Assembly (NCBI GenBank): GCA_035578155.1
Contig: JAPWDM010000047.1
Location: forward strand, 1,674,001-1,738,000
DNA length: 64,000 nt
Direction: 5' to 3'
Origin: Brachynemurus nebulosus
Taxonomy: Eukaryota; Arthropoda; Insecta; Neuroptera; Myrmeleontidae
Part shown: positions 1 through 9,081 of the stretch, piece by piece
How positions within the stretch are numbered: the stretch's first letter is position 1
How the letters are laid out: the number at the start of each line of letters is the position of its first letter
Position numbers and translations under genes: made by a program
Notes under the pieces: generated by a model
The model's input: the letters and a program-made list of their open reading frames with translations, nothing else
What the model was told of the DNA's origin: nothing
Databases searched by the model: none

Positions 1-74
1 ATACCCTAACCCAAGGGGTGGCCGCTAAATTTTGTGGGGGCACTGTACCAAGCGCTAGCCGCAATCATGACTTC

Positions 75-115
75 AGACTCCAGATTCCAGACTCCAGATT
101 CCAGACTCCAGATTT
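75..115. repeat. 14-bp sub-terminal tandem repeat
   Basis: About three copies of a 14-bp unit (CAGACTCCAGATTC) near the outer end of the left arm, mirrored at 8978-9018 in the right arm. Short sub-terminal direct repeats of this kind are common binding sites for transposition or replication proteins, but no such role is shown here. Confidence 0.8.
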
Positions 116-1530
116 CTGACCGCTACTGTACTGCCGGAAATTTGGGTGTCAATTGTACTTGATGTTTTTTTTGTATATGAGTCAGCACTTTATAAGATGT
201 TTATTTAATAAAAACTCGTGACTTTATATGGTTTGAGTTTGTTTATTTAAGATTTTTTTAGCTGACTTAGGATGATGTAATTTCATGATATGTTTGCATC
301 ATAGCCAGAGGGGAATTTTATTTAAAAGCAAGTCACAACTTGTCAGTTCCAGGAATTTGTTTACATTAATGTCATCGTAAATCATTAATTTTATTATGTT
401 TATTTAAGATTTTGCTGACTCATACTTAGATATTTTTTTAGTTTGTTTATTTATATAAGTTTTAGTTTAAAAAATGTTTATTTAAGATTTTGACAACACA
501 GCAATTTCTTTGTTTGATTTCAAATACGAAATAGTTTTCTCGGAATTTTTAATTTATGGCCTAATAATAATCGGGGGTTTTTTCAATTTGTTTATATAAG
601 TTTTAATTTTTGTTTATTTAAAATTAGTCAGCAATTCTTTTATTAGGTTTCAAATGCGAAATAAATTTCTCGGAATTTGACATTTGACCTTCAGTTATTT
701 GCGTTGTAAAAATTCTGAGTCAGCATTATGGTGCACAACATTTTTGAATTTGACTGTAGCACAAAACTGTTTCTATATCAAACGAAAATTATCTGAAATA
801 ATTCAGTATGTACATATGTATAGACTCTGTATATTAAAAATATTTTATGTATACACTCTGTATATTGAGAATAAGAAAGAAAATTTGTATATAATTTTAA
901 TTTTTATGAATACTAGTAAATGAATTATATAGCCATTTATGAATAAGTATTAAATCTAATTATAAAATAATTTATAAATATTGCAAAAAATTTGTTTAAT
1001 CAGCAAAATCAATGTATATCATTTTAATACTGATACATATTTATATTAGGGTATAATGGTATTGTATTTAACATTTTTAAACAGAATAAAAGTTAAATTT
1101 TTGGTTTTAAATTACTATAAGTTAAACACGTCGCTTAATATAAAAATGATAACAGCATTGAGTTTTACTAAATTTTTAAGTCTGTAAAATCAAAATTTTT
1201 TATAGACTAGAACATTTTGAATTTGCTACTTTATCATTAACATACAAATAATATCATGTATATATAACGGGTGTATATTTAGTATTTTTAATAAATATTT
1301 TAGTATACAGGGTGTATCATGAAATATGCTTTTCAATTAGAATAATAAATTTCATAAGATTTTTGTTAATACTCTTATAGGTTAACGAAAGAAACTTTTT
1401 GCTGTAAAAAATAGGGGAATGCAGGGTAATAATTAAATAAAACGCACATATTTTTTTTTTTTTTTAAATTTTATTTATAGAATATGTATACAAAAAATTA
1501 AATTGCTTAAATCTATATATTACTTAAAAT

Positions 1531-2016
1531 CTATTTATTTTCCGTATAAAAATTTTTTAAAAGAATACAATTTTCTAATGAACAAATTTTATCTGAATGA
1601 AGCATACAGCGTCTTGAATAATATTCATCTCGCAGAATGGAAATCTTCGGTACATCAAATATTTCTTCCAAATTCAAAATCCACGGCTGGTTTTCGGTAC
1701 CATCAAACAAACTTGATATCCATTTCTTCTTTTCACCACCCTTGACGTATATAACATCATACTTCTTTAATATAGGTTTCAATATGGTATGAAGTTTTTT
1801 GTATGGAATAAATCCATACGACCAAGGTATCCCATGCCAATTTCGGTAAAGCCAACTGGCTACTCGTTGATATTTCTTCGGCAACTCGTTGAAATCAAAC
1901 GGTGCGTCGAATATAAGATGTAATATATCATCCGAATTTTCTGCAGCAATACCAACTTCTTTAAAATAAAATTCGTTGTTAGCTCCTTGATAGCCTTGTA
2001 TGTCAAGAAACGCCAT
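1531..2016 (-). CDS. 161-aa protein, possible RNase-H-fold exonuclease-like (left-arm copy)
   Basis: A complete 161-codon ORF starting at an ATG, identical in protein sequence to the right-arm copy at 7080-7565. Visible features are an N-terminal FLDIQGY strand, a following FKEVGIA segment, an FDAPFDFNEL acidic segment, a central HGIPWSYGF segment and an IYVKGGEKK segment. The acidic residues at the end of predicted strands recall DEDD-type nuclease folds, and I recall similar short proteins in insect virus-like elements, but no motif is diagnostic. The C-terminus (after about residue 130) is Cys/Leu-rich. There is no signal peptide or membrane segment. Preservation of an intact frame in both arms suggests either function or recent conversion. 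Function remains unproven. Confidence 0.6.
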   Translation of the reverse strand: MAFLDIQGYQGANNEFYFKEVGIAAENSDDILHLIFDAPFDFNELPKKYQRVASWLYRNWHGIPWSYGFIPYKKLHTILKPILKKYDVIYVKGGEKKKWISSLFDGTENQPWILNLEEIFDVPKISILRDEYYSRRCMLHSDKICSLENCILLKNFYTENK

Positions 2017-2179
2017 TTTTTACTGCCACCGTAGAACTGAATTTATTCACACAATCCACAACTTTATATAGAATAATTAAAAGTGGTGGGGGTAGTTAGT
2101 TAATTTGTGGAACGTATTCGAAAATGGCTATTAATAGCTATTGCTAGTTTACCATCAAATTACAAACTGTTAATAATAT

Positions 2180-2356
2180 TTAGCCCATTTGTGAGTACCA
2201 GGTTCTTTTCACTTTAAGACCTAGTGATTTAAGGAATGCTAAATTTTCAGGTGAAATATGTTGTTGCTCAAAAGTTTTACGTTTAATGATCTTAGGTTTC
2301 GAAAGTCCTTTGCTAGGTTCTCTAGCGGTGGACTGCGCTGAATTGTAAATTAACAT
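2180..2356 (-). CDS. 58-aa basic protein of unknown function (left-arm copy)
   Basis: An ATG-started 58-codon ORF, mirrored exactly at 6740-6916. The frame continues upstream only to a GTG-led extension of nine codons, so the internal ATG is preferred. The protein is Lys-rich, with a basic KPKIIKRK stretch in the middle and a C-terminal FLKSLGLKVKR segment; it has no Cys and no membrane segment. It might be a small nucleic-acid-binding or packaging protein, but this is only a guess from composition. Confidence 0.5.
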   Translation of the reverse strand: MLIYNSAQSTAREPSKGLSKPKIIKRKTFEQQHISPENLAFLKSLGLKVKRTWYSQMG

Positions 2357-2547
2357 GGTTCCAAAATGTAATTGTTTTACCACGAAAGTATAATTTTCAA
2401 CGAAAGAGATGTTAACTCTTTGACAACCACCGGCAAATAGATAATATTTTATGTAAGTTCAACTATTTTATACCCTTCAACCATGATAAGGTGTATAAGC
2501 TGGAGTATAACTCAGCAAATTATATAGCGGTGGTGACGTAACACACA

Positions 2548-2760
2548 AATGCGGTGGTTGTGTTGCGGTTGTGGCGGTGGCGGTGTTTGTGTGGCGGTTG
2601 TGTGGTGGTGGCGGTGGTGTTTGTGTGGCGGTGACGGTGGTGTTTATGTGGTGGCGGCGGTGGTGTTTGTGTGGCGGTGGTATTTGTATGGTGGTTCCGG
2701 TGGTTGTGTGGTGGTTGTGGGGGTGGCGGGGTAGCAGCGGTGTTTGCGGCTGGCGTGCAC
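2548..2760 (+). repeat. GTG/GGC-rich microsatellite tract (left arm)
   Basis: Strongly strand-asymmetric tract of interrupted GTGGCGGTG and TGGTGG units, the most GC-rich stretch of the arm. The mirrored tract at 6382-6547 is shorter, so this is where the two arms diverge most in length. Long open frames here are low-complexity artefacts (Thr/Pro/His or Gly/Val repeats). Confidence 0.9.
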
Positions 2761-3027
2761 AACTTTATCATTAATTCAATCGAAGCAGCAATTTACTGTA
2801 GACAATAAATCGGTGGTGACATCTCGGCGGTGTTTGTTGAACGCAATATCTAAATTAATCAATCTGGTGACGTTCCTATTCCCTGCTCTTATAATGGAAG
2901 ATTATTAAATATCGATTTTAGATAAAATATTGGAAAATTTCGGTTACAAAATACTATAAATACAACTGAATTATTAACCGGATGTCATTTGTTGGTTAAG
3001 TTCCAGAAGGTAAACAACAACAGCAAC

Positions 3028-3216
3028 ATGCCGATTTGTGGTATTTGTAAATTTCAACCGTCACAGTGTAAGTGTGCCTTCTACGAGTACTGTGATAGGT
3101 GCCGAAATGAAAAACGAATTTGCATGTGTTGTAAACGATGTATGATGCCATTTCCAAACTGTGTTTGCAATTATATAAACTGTACCACATGTACAAGCCG
3201 CTGTAATTGCAAATAA
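3028..3216 (+). CDS. 62-aa cysteine-rich protein (left-arm copy)
   Basis: From the ATG at 3028 the product is 62 residues, very Cys-rich, arranged as CxxC, CxC, CxxC, CxCC and CxxC clusters with an FPNCVC segment. The upstream frame has only a TTG start. A TATA-like ACTATAAATAC about 75 bases upstream is conserved between copies. Three copies exist in the element (also 5926-6114 and 5459-5647, both minus); the copies differ at residues between the cysteines while the cysteines stay, which argues for coding constraint. It looks like a small zinc-binding protein. The antisense frame is also open and forms the C-terminal part of the 346-aa ORF. Confidence 0.6.
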   Translation: MPICGICKFQPSQCKCAFYEYCDRCRNEKRICMCCKRCMMPFPNCVCNYINCTTCTSRCNCK

Positions 3217-4101
3217 TTTAGTAAAATCAATCATCTGATTGCCACATAATACATATTGACCAATAGCATCTTCTTTATCAGTTTCATCCAGATAATCACC
3301 TAGTGGCTCAATAACATCAGCCTTTTGAAGTTCACGAAGTATAGAGAATATTTCTTGACCTACAGTAGTTTCTCTTAAAGCATCTAACTCTTCGATTAAA
3401 GCTTCACTATCGTCAACGTTAAACAATATGTTTTTATTTTCCTCTTTACTCCGAATAATATTGAGTATTTTTTCACCAGTCTCTGAAGTCTCGTATAAAC
3501 GTCGTAATTCATCTATTAAAGTATTAGGATTATGCCAGTATTTTATTTTTTTCGATTGCCCATTAGCATTTTCCGAGTCGTTGTATTTGATACGCTTAGC
3601 AAGTAGCTCTTGGTCCGTTGAATTGACTGGACGTTTTATTGCTATTCGTTCATTAGAATCCTCACCTTTATTTTGAGTTTCTTTGATTAATAAAATATCC
3701 AAAAGGGTTTGCAAAGCTGTAGTTAACTTGGGAATGATAACAGTTCCACTATCAGAAGTGGTTAAAACCCTGTTATTAGACTCATCGCTGGGTGTGTAAA
3801 CATTATTTTGATTTCTTAAATTATTAAATTTAGTTTGAATTGCTTTTGACGCAGCTTTAATTCTTTGTTCAAGTGGATTGACCCTTTCTTCAACTTTATT
3901 GTTTGGAAATTCATCGTCAACATCATTCCTCCCGGTATCATAACTAGATAAGTCATCAGCCGTGTCTAATGTTTGTCTTTTTAGCGGATCAAAAGAGTAA
4001 CTATTTTCAAACCTTTTTGGTGAAGATTCCCGCATATATGTATTTCTTATATGACGTGAAAGAGAATCTTTCCGTGAGAAGCTTTTATAACACTCGAACA
4101 T
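3061..4101 (-). CDS. 346-aa ORF with degenerate C2H2-like N-terminus and repeated Leu-rich segments
   Basis: Starts at the ATG at 4101. Residues 2-20 read like the second half of a C2H2 zinc finger (KSFSRKDSLSRH), but the first Cys lies outside the ORF and the last His is Tyr, so the finger is incomplete. Residues of roughly 190-270 contain two tandem, related segments of the form LI(D/E)EL..L followed by an IL/II helix. The middle is acidic and Ser/Asn-rich. The last 67 or so residues are antisense to the 62-aa Cys-rich gene and may be fortuitous. The element arm boundary falls inside the ORF at about 3265, so its C-terminus has been drawn from the duplicated arm. Possibly a DNA-binding or structural protein; unassigned. 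Confidence 0.55.
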   Translation of the reverse strand: MFECYKSFSRKDSLSRHIRNTYMRESSPKRFENSYSFDPLKRQTLDTADDLSSYDTGRNDVDDEFPNNKVEERVNPLEQRIKAASKAIQTKFNNLRNQNNVYTPSDESNNRVLTTSDSGTVIIPKLTTALQTLLDILLIKETQNKGEDSNERIAIKRPVNSTDQELLAKRIKYNDSENANGQSKKIKYWHNPNTLIDELRRLYETSETGEKILNIIRSKEENKNILFNVDDSEALIEELDALRETTVGQEIFSILRELQKADVIEPLGDYLDETDKEDAIGQYVLCGNQMIDFTKLFAITAACTCGTVYIIANTVWKWHHTSFTTHANSFFISAPITVLVEGTLTL

Positions 4102-4160
4102 TATAATAGATGTGTAAAGCTCAACTAGTCTTACAAGATTAATTCAGAATTGTGTTAGCG

Positions 4161-4238
4161 ATTACTTATATACTCCACCACCATCACCACCACCACCACC
4201 GCCACCACCACCGCCATCACCACCACCACCACCGCCAC
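4161..4238. repeat. CCA/CCG microsatellite
   Basis: Interrupted (CCA)n with CCG and CAT variants in the spacer just upstream of the 346-aa ORF start, similar in composition to the tracts in the arms. A second pure (CCA)n lies at 5081-5104. Confidence 0.9.
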
Positions 4239-4647
4239 ATCTGAGTTGCTCATTTTACTCCATGGAGTAGCGGTTGACATTCAGCTTACACATTTTGCCT
4301 CCATTACGCTCTTTCGATTCGGAAATCAGTTTAAAAAAATGAATGAAAAGCTATATACAAGTGTCAGGTGACTCAACACCAACAGTAACATACTTGCTCC
4401 CGAATATAGGCAATTACATTGCATTGCCAAGTGGCCCCATACCTACTGAGAGTCTTATCATAATTCAAGATATAATTTGGGAGGTTCTAGTGTGTTGTAA
4501 AATAAGAACAATATAAGAATTTATACGTAAAATAATTTATTTTTTAATGAAATATACGTTTACAATATTAAAATTAAAAAGCAAATCAATTCATTTTCAT
4601 ATCTGACAGTTACCTTAATCTTACATCTAATATCATACATGTGATAG

Positions 4648-5010
4648 CTATTTACTAAATTCGACAATATGTAAAAAACCACTAGAATCAGTTCCTTTAT
4701 ATGTAATAAAATATTGTCCTGTACGTAAACATTGAATGGTCTGCTCATCCAAATCCGCGAATCGTTTTGGAAGGAACACTTGAGCATCTGCAAGTTCCAC
4801 CGCAACCGCTGGCCCATATCGAGTTTCCATGCGTCGTACATCAAGAATTTTCCACGTTTCATACGGTTTGAGTGTAGATAGCGATTTGAATGGTTTACCA
4901 GCACCAAGTTTATTCAACTTCTCCAAAACCGGATCCATTGTTGTATCAGTGGCAGTAAAAGTGGTCCACAGATCACTTATACTTAACTCAACACCGTGTT
5001 GTTCAGACAT
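4648..5010 (-). CDS. 120-aa single-copy protein, possible OB-fold ssDNA-binding protein
   Basis: Complete ORF with ATG at 5010 and stop at 4648, present once, in the unique centre. Residues 40-120 show alternating strand-like segments: a WKILDVRRME strand, a RYGPAVAVEL strand, then a conserved-looking VFLPKRFADL segment and a final YFITYKG strand. Spacing and the basic/aromatic pattern suit a small OB-fold protein, and I recall similar short proteins in insect virus-like elements; this is inference from pattern, not a database match. No signal peptide or membrane segment. Paired with the nuclease-like 161-aa protein it would form a plausible replication or recombination pair. Confidence 0.55.
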   Translation of the reverse strand: MSEQHGVELSISDLWTTFTATDTTMDPVLEKLNKLGAGKPFKSLSTLKPYETWKILDVRRMETRYGPAVAVELADAQVFLPKRFADLDEQTIQCLRTGQYFITYKGTDSSGFLHIVEFSK

Positions 5011-5248
5011 TTTGCCAATACACTGCCAATTTCTGTTACAGCACGTCGCTTAAATAAATTATGAGTTGCAACCACAAAAACCACCACCACCACCACCACC
5101 ACCCCAACACAACTACAAAATTTTAGTTGCTCATTTTACCCCACCGATATGTTTATTCCCACACAGCTACAAATTAAGTTACTCTAAAGCAACCACACCT
5201 TCATATGATCAGTGTTTATACACCACAACCAATGGAAAATATCAAATA

Positions 5249-5421
5249 AACATTAACATTTATTTAGTAATGAGGTATAATGTATATTTTGAGTATTCAA
5301 CAAAAACTTTAATACTGATTAATAGGTATTGGTCAATTCCACTGTTACTCAAAATATACGTTATACCTCATTACTAAATAAATGCTAATGTTTGTTTTAA
5401 CAACCGTGGAATTGGTCAATA
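5249..5421. repeat. Central hairpin of the palindromic element
   Basis: The stretch 5249-5297 is repeated as a near-perfect reverse complement at 5345-5396 (both include the motif CTCATTACTAAATAAAT or its complement). A second inverted pair, GTATTGGTCAATTCCAC near 5325 and GTGGAATTGGTCAATAC near 5405, is interleaved with it. A diverged version of the same module lies at 5777-5885. Such hairpins could be replication or recombination structures. Confidence 0.8.
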
Positions 5422-5458
5422 CTTATGAAGTGGCAATCAGGTGATTGATTTTACTAAA

Positions 5459-5647
5459 TTATTCGCAATTGCAGCGGCTTTTACATGTGGGACAGTTTAC
5501 ATAATTGCAAACACAGTTTGGAAATGGCATCATACATCGTTTACAACACATGCAAATTCGTTTTTCGTTTCGACACCTATCACAATACTCGGGGAAGGAA
5601 CACTTACACTGTGGTGGTTGAAATTTACAAATACCACAAATCGGCAT
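5459..5647 (-). CDS. 62-aa cysteine-rich protein (third, diverged copy)
   Basis: Third copy of the Cys-rich gene, lying just inside the right arm together with about 300 bases of its flanks (about 5420-5760). It has the same length and all cysteines, with substitutions such as SQ to PQ and YEYC to PEYC. The duplication predates arm homogenisation because this copy is visibly more diverged than the two arm copies are from each other. Confidence 0.6.
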   Translation of the reverse strand: MPICGICKFQPPQCKCSFPEYCDRCRNEKRICMCCKRCMMPFPNCVCNYVNCPTCKSRCNCE

Positions 5648-5925
5648 GTTGTTTTTGTTTACTTTCTGGAACTTAACCAACAAATGACATCCGGTTAATA
5701 ATTCAGTTGTATTTATAGTATTTTGACTGAAACCAAATAATCCAATATTTTATAAAAAATCGATATTTAATCGATATTGACCAATTCCACTGTTACACAA
5801 AATATCCATTATGCCTCATTACATCGTTGGTCATTGCGTTATAAATAAATGTTTACGTTGGTTTGAGCAACCGTGAAATTGGTCAATATGTATTATGTGG
5901 CAATCAGATGATTGATTTTACTAAA

Positions 5926-6114
5926 TTATTTGCAATTACAGCGGCTTGTACATGTGGTACAGTTTATATAATTGCAAACACAGTTTGGAAATGGCATCAT
6001 ACATCGTTTACAACACATGCAAATTCGTTTTTCATTTCGACACCTATCACAGTACTCGTAGAAGGCACACTTACACTGTGACGGTTGAAATTTACAAATA
6101 CCACAAATCGGCAT
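5926..6114 (-). CDS. 62-aa cysteine-rich protein (right-arm copy)
   Basis: Mirror of 3028-3216 with an identical protein. A TATA-like element (CTATAAATAC on the minus strand, about 6180-6190) and an adjacent AACTGAATT segment lie upstream and are conserved in all three copies. Confidence 0.6.
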   Translation of the reverse strand: MPICGICKFQPSQCKCAFYEYCDRCRNEKRICMCCKRCMMPFPNCVCNYINCTTCTSRCNCK

Positions 6115-6381
6115 GTTGCTGTTGTTGTTTACCTTCTGGAACTTAACCAACAAATGACATCCGGTTAATAATTCAGTTGTATTTATAGTATTTTGTAACC
6201 GAAATTTTCCAATATTTTATCTAAAATCGATATTTAATAATCTTCCATTATAAGAGCAGGGAATAGGAACGTCACCAGATTGATTAATTTAGATATTGCG
6301 TTCAACAAACACCGCCGAGATGTCACCACCGATTTATTGTCTACAGTAAATTGCTGCTTCGATTGAATTAATGATAAAGTT

Positions 6382-6547
6382 GTGCACGCCAGCCGCAAAC
6401 ACCGCTGCTACCCCGCCACCCCCACAACCACCACACAACCACCGGAACCACCATACAAATACCACCGCCACACAAACACCACCGCCACCACCACACAACC
6501 GCCACACAAACACCGCCACCGCCACAACCGCAACACAACCACCGCAT
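6382..6547. repeat. CAC/CCG-rich microsatellite tract (right arm)
   Basis: Reverse complement of the GTG-rich tract at 2548-2760 but several tens of bases shorter, accounting for most of the length difference between the arms. Confidence 0.9.
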
Positions 6548-6739
6548 TTGTGTGTTACGTCACCACCGCTATATAATTTGCTGAGTTATACTCCAGCTTA
6601 TACACCTTATCATGGTTGAAGGGTATAAAATAGTTGAACTTACATAAAATATTATCTATTTGCCGGTGGTTGTCAAAGAGTTAACATCTCTTTCGTTGAA
6701 AATTATACTTTCGTGGTAAAACAATTACATTTTGGAACC

Positions 6740-6916
6740 ATGTTAATTTACAATTCAGCGCAGTCCACCGCTAGAGAACCTAGCAAAGGACTTTCGAAAC
6801 CTAAGATCATTAAACGTAAAACTTTTGAGCAACAACATATTTCACCTGAAAATTTAGCATTCCTTAAATCACTAGGTCTTAAAGTGAAAAGAACCTGGTA
6901 CTCACAAATGGGCTAA
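6740..6916 (+). CDS. 58-aa basic protein of unknown function (right-arm copy)
   Basis: Mirror of 2180-2356 with an identical protein. A TATA-like GGGTATAAAATAG at about 6620-6632 lies 110 bases upstream, consistent with its own RNA polymerase II promoter. A 160-base spacer separates it from the 161-aa gene on the same strand. Confidence 0.5.
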   Translation: MLIYNSAQSTAREPSKGLSKPKIIKRKTFEQQHISPENLAFLKSLGLKVKRTWYSQMG

Positions 6917-7025
6917 ATATTATTAACAGTTTGTAATTTGATGGTAAACTAGCAATAGCTATTAATAGCCATTTTCGAATACGTTCCACAAATTAACTAA
7001 CTACCCCCACCACTTTTAATTATTC

Positions 7026-7061
7026 TATATAAAGTTGTGGATTGTGTGAATAAATTCAGTT
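7026..7061 (+). promoter_or_regulatory. TATA box plus initiator-like core promoter of the 161-aa gene
   Basis: TATATAAAG at 7027-7035 is followed about 30 bases downstream by TCAGTT, which fits the arthropod initiator consensus, and then 20 bases later by the ATG at 7080. The same arrangement is mirrored in the left arm. This spacing is the expected one for a TATA/Inr promoter. Confidence 0.6.
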
Positions 7062-7079
7062 CTACGGTGGCAGTAAAAA

Positions 7080-7565
7080 ATGGCGTTTCTTGACATACAA
7101 GGCTATCAAGGAGCTAACAACGAATTTTATTTTAAAGAAGTTGGTATTGCTGCAGAAAATTCGGATGATATATTACATCTTATATTCGACGCACCGTTTG
7201 ATTTCAACGAGTTGCCGAAGAAATATCAACGAGTAGCCAGTTGGCTTTACCGAAATTGGCATGGGATACCTTGGTCGTATGGATTTATTCCATACAAAAA
7301 ACTTCATACCATATTGAAACCTATATTAAAGAAGTATGATGTTATATACGTCAAGGGTGGTGAAAAGAAGAAATGGATATCAAGTTTGTTTGATGGTACC
7401 GAAAACCAGCCGTGGATTTTGAATTTGGAAGAAATATTTGATGTACCGAAGATTTCCATTCTGCGAGATGAATATTATTCAAGACGCTGTATGCTTCATT
7501 CAGATAAAATTTGTTCATTAGAAAATTGTATTCTTTTAAAAAATTTTTATACGGAAAATAAATAG
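7080..7565 (+). CDS. 161-aa protein, possible RNase-H-fold exonuclease-like (right-arm copy)
   Basis: Mirror of 1531-2016 with an identical protein. The ATG at 7080 follows a TATA/initiator pair at the expected distance and an AAAAATGG context. Just after the stop (about 60 bases) an AATAAA at about 7620 could serve as polyadenylation signal. Two identical copies in opposite arms would be divergently placed, each transcribed outward from the centre. Confidence 0.6.
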   Translation: MAFLDIQGYQGANNEFYFKEVGIAAENSDDILHLIFDAPFDFNELPKKYQRVASWLYRNWHGIPWSYGFIPYKKLHTILKPILKKYDVIYVKGGEKKKWISSLFDGTENQPWILNLEEIFDVPKISILRDEYYSRRCMLHSDKICSLENCILLKNFYTENK

Positions 7566-9081
7566 ATTTTAAGTAATATATAGATTTAAGCAATTTAATT
7601 TTTTGTATACATATTCTATAAATAAAATTTAAAAAAAAAAAATATGTGCGTTTTATTTAATTATTACCCTGCATTCCCCTATTTTTTACAGCAAAAAGTT
7701 TCTTTCGTTAACCTATAAGAGTATTAACAAAAATCTTATGAAATTTATTATTCTAATTGAAAAGCATATTTCATGATACACCCTGTATACTAAAATATTT
7801 ATTAAAAATACTAAATATACACCCGTTATATATACATGATATTATTTGTATGTTAATGATAAAGTAGCAAATTCAAAATGTTCTAGTCTATAAAAAATTT
7901 TGATTTTACAGACTTAAAAATTTAGTAAAACTCAATGCTGTTATCATTTTTATATTAAGCGACGTGTTTAACTTATAGTAATTTAAAACCAAAAATTGAA
8001 CTTTTATTCTGTTTAAAAATGTTAAATACAATACCATTATACCCTAATATAAATATGTATCAGTATTAAAATGATATACATTGATTTTGCTGATTAAACA
8101 AATTTTTTGCAATATTTATAAATTATTTTATAATTAGATTTAATACTTATTCATAAATGGCTATATAATTCATTTACTAGTATTCATAAAAATTAAAATT
8201 ATATACAAATTTTCTTTCTTATTCTCAATATACAGAGTGTATACATAAAATATTTTTAATATACAGAGTCTATACATATGTACATACTGAATTATTTCAG
8301 ATAATTTTCGTTTGATATAGAAACAGTTTTGTGCTACAGTCAAATTCAAAAATGTTGTGCACCATAATGCTGACTCAGAATTTTTACAACGCAAATAACC
8401 GAAGGTCAAATGTCAAATTCCGAGAAATTTATTTCGCATTTGAAACCTAATAAAAGAATTGCTGACTAATTTTAAATAAACAAAAATTAAAACTTATATA
8501 AACAAATTGAAAAAACCCCCGATTATTATTAGGCCATAAATTAAAAATTCCGAGAAAACTATTTCGTATTTGAAATCAAACAAAGAAATTGCTGTGTTGT
8601 CAAAATCTTAAATAAACATTTTTTAAACTAAAACTTATATAAATAAACAAACTAAAAAAATATCTGAGTATGAGTCAGCAAAATCTTAAATAAACATAAT
8701 AAAATTAATGATTTACGATGACATTAATGTAAACAAATTCCTGGAACTGACAAGTTGTGACTTGCTTTTAAATAAAATTCCCCTCTGGCTATGATGCAAA
8801 CATATCATGAAATTACATCATCCTAAGTCAGCTAAAAAAATCTTAAATAAACAAACTCAAACCATATAAAGTCACGAGTTTTTATTAAATAAACATCTTA
8901 TAAAGTGCTGACTCATATACAAAAAAAACATCAAGTACAATTGACACCCAAATTTCCGGCAGTACAGTAGCGGTCAGAAATCTGGAGTCTGGAATCTGGA
9001 GTCTGGAATCTGGAGTCTGAAGTCATGATTGCGGCTAGCGCTTGGTACAGTGCCCCCACAAAATTTAGCGGCCACCCCTTG

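Larger units (their letters stand above)
1..3265 (+). repeat. Left arm of the giant inverted repeat
   Basis: This arm matches 5877-9092 in reverse complement with only occasional differences, for example one substitution near 694 and roughly 46 extra bases within the GTG-rich tract. It carries minus-strand genes for the 161-aa and 58-aa proteins and a plus-strand gene for the Cys-rich protein. From 1 to about 1500 there is no credible gene; the stretch is AT-rich with many copies of a TTTATTTAAGATTTT-like motif between 190 and 620. The arm ends just after the TATTGACCAAT motif near 3265. Confidence 0.9.

Noticed and set aside
684..923. 79-aa frame in the left arm and its mirror at 8170-8409
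   Set aside because: Composition follows AT-rich DNA, no domain-like pattern; present in both arms only because the arms are copies.
2520..2774. Open frames of 61-83 aa on both strands in the GTG/CAC tract (and their mirrors at 6334-6619)
   Set aside because: Low-complexity translations of a microsatellite; frame open on both strands and not conserved in length between arms.
5441..6146. Plus-strand frames antisense to the Cys-rich genes
   Set aside because: Shadow frames; the cysteine pattern on the other strand explains the conservation better.
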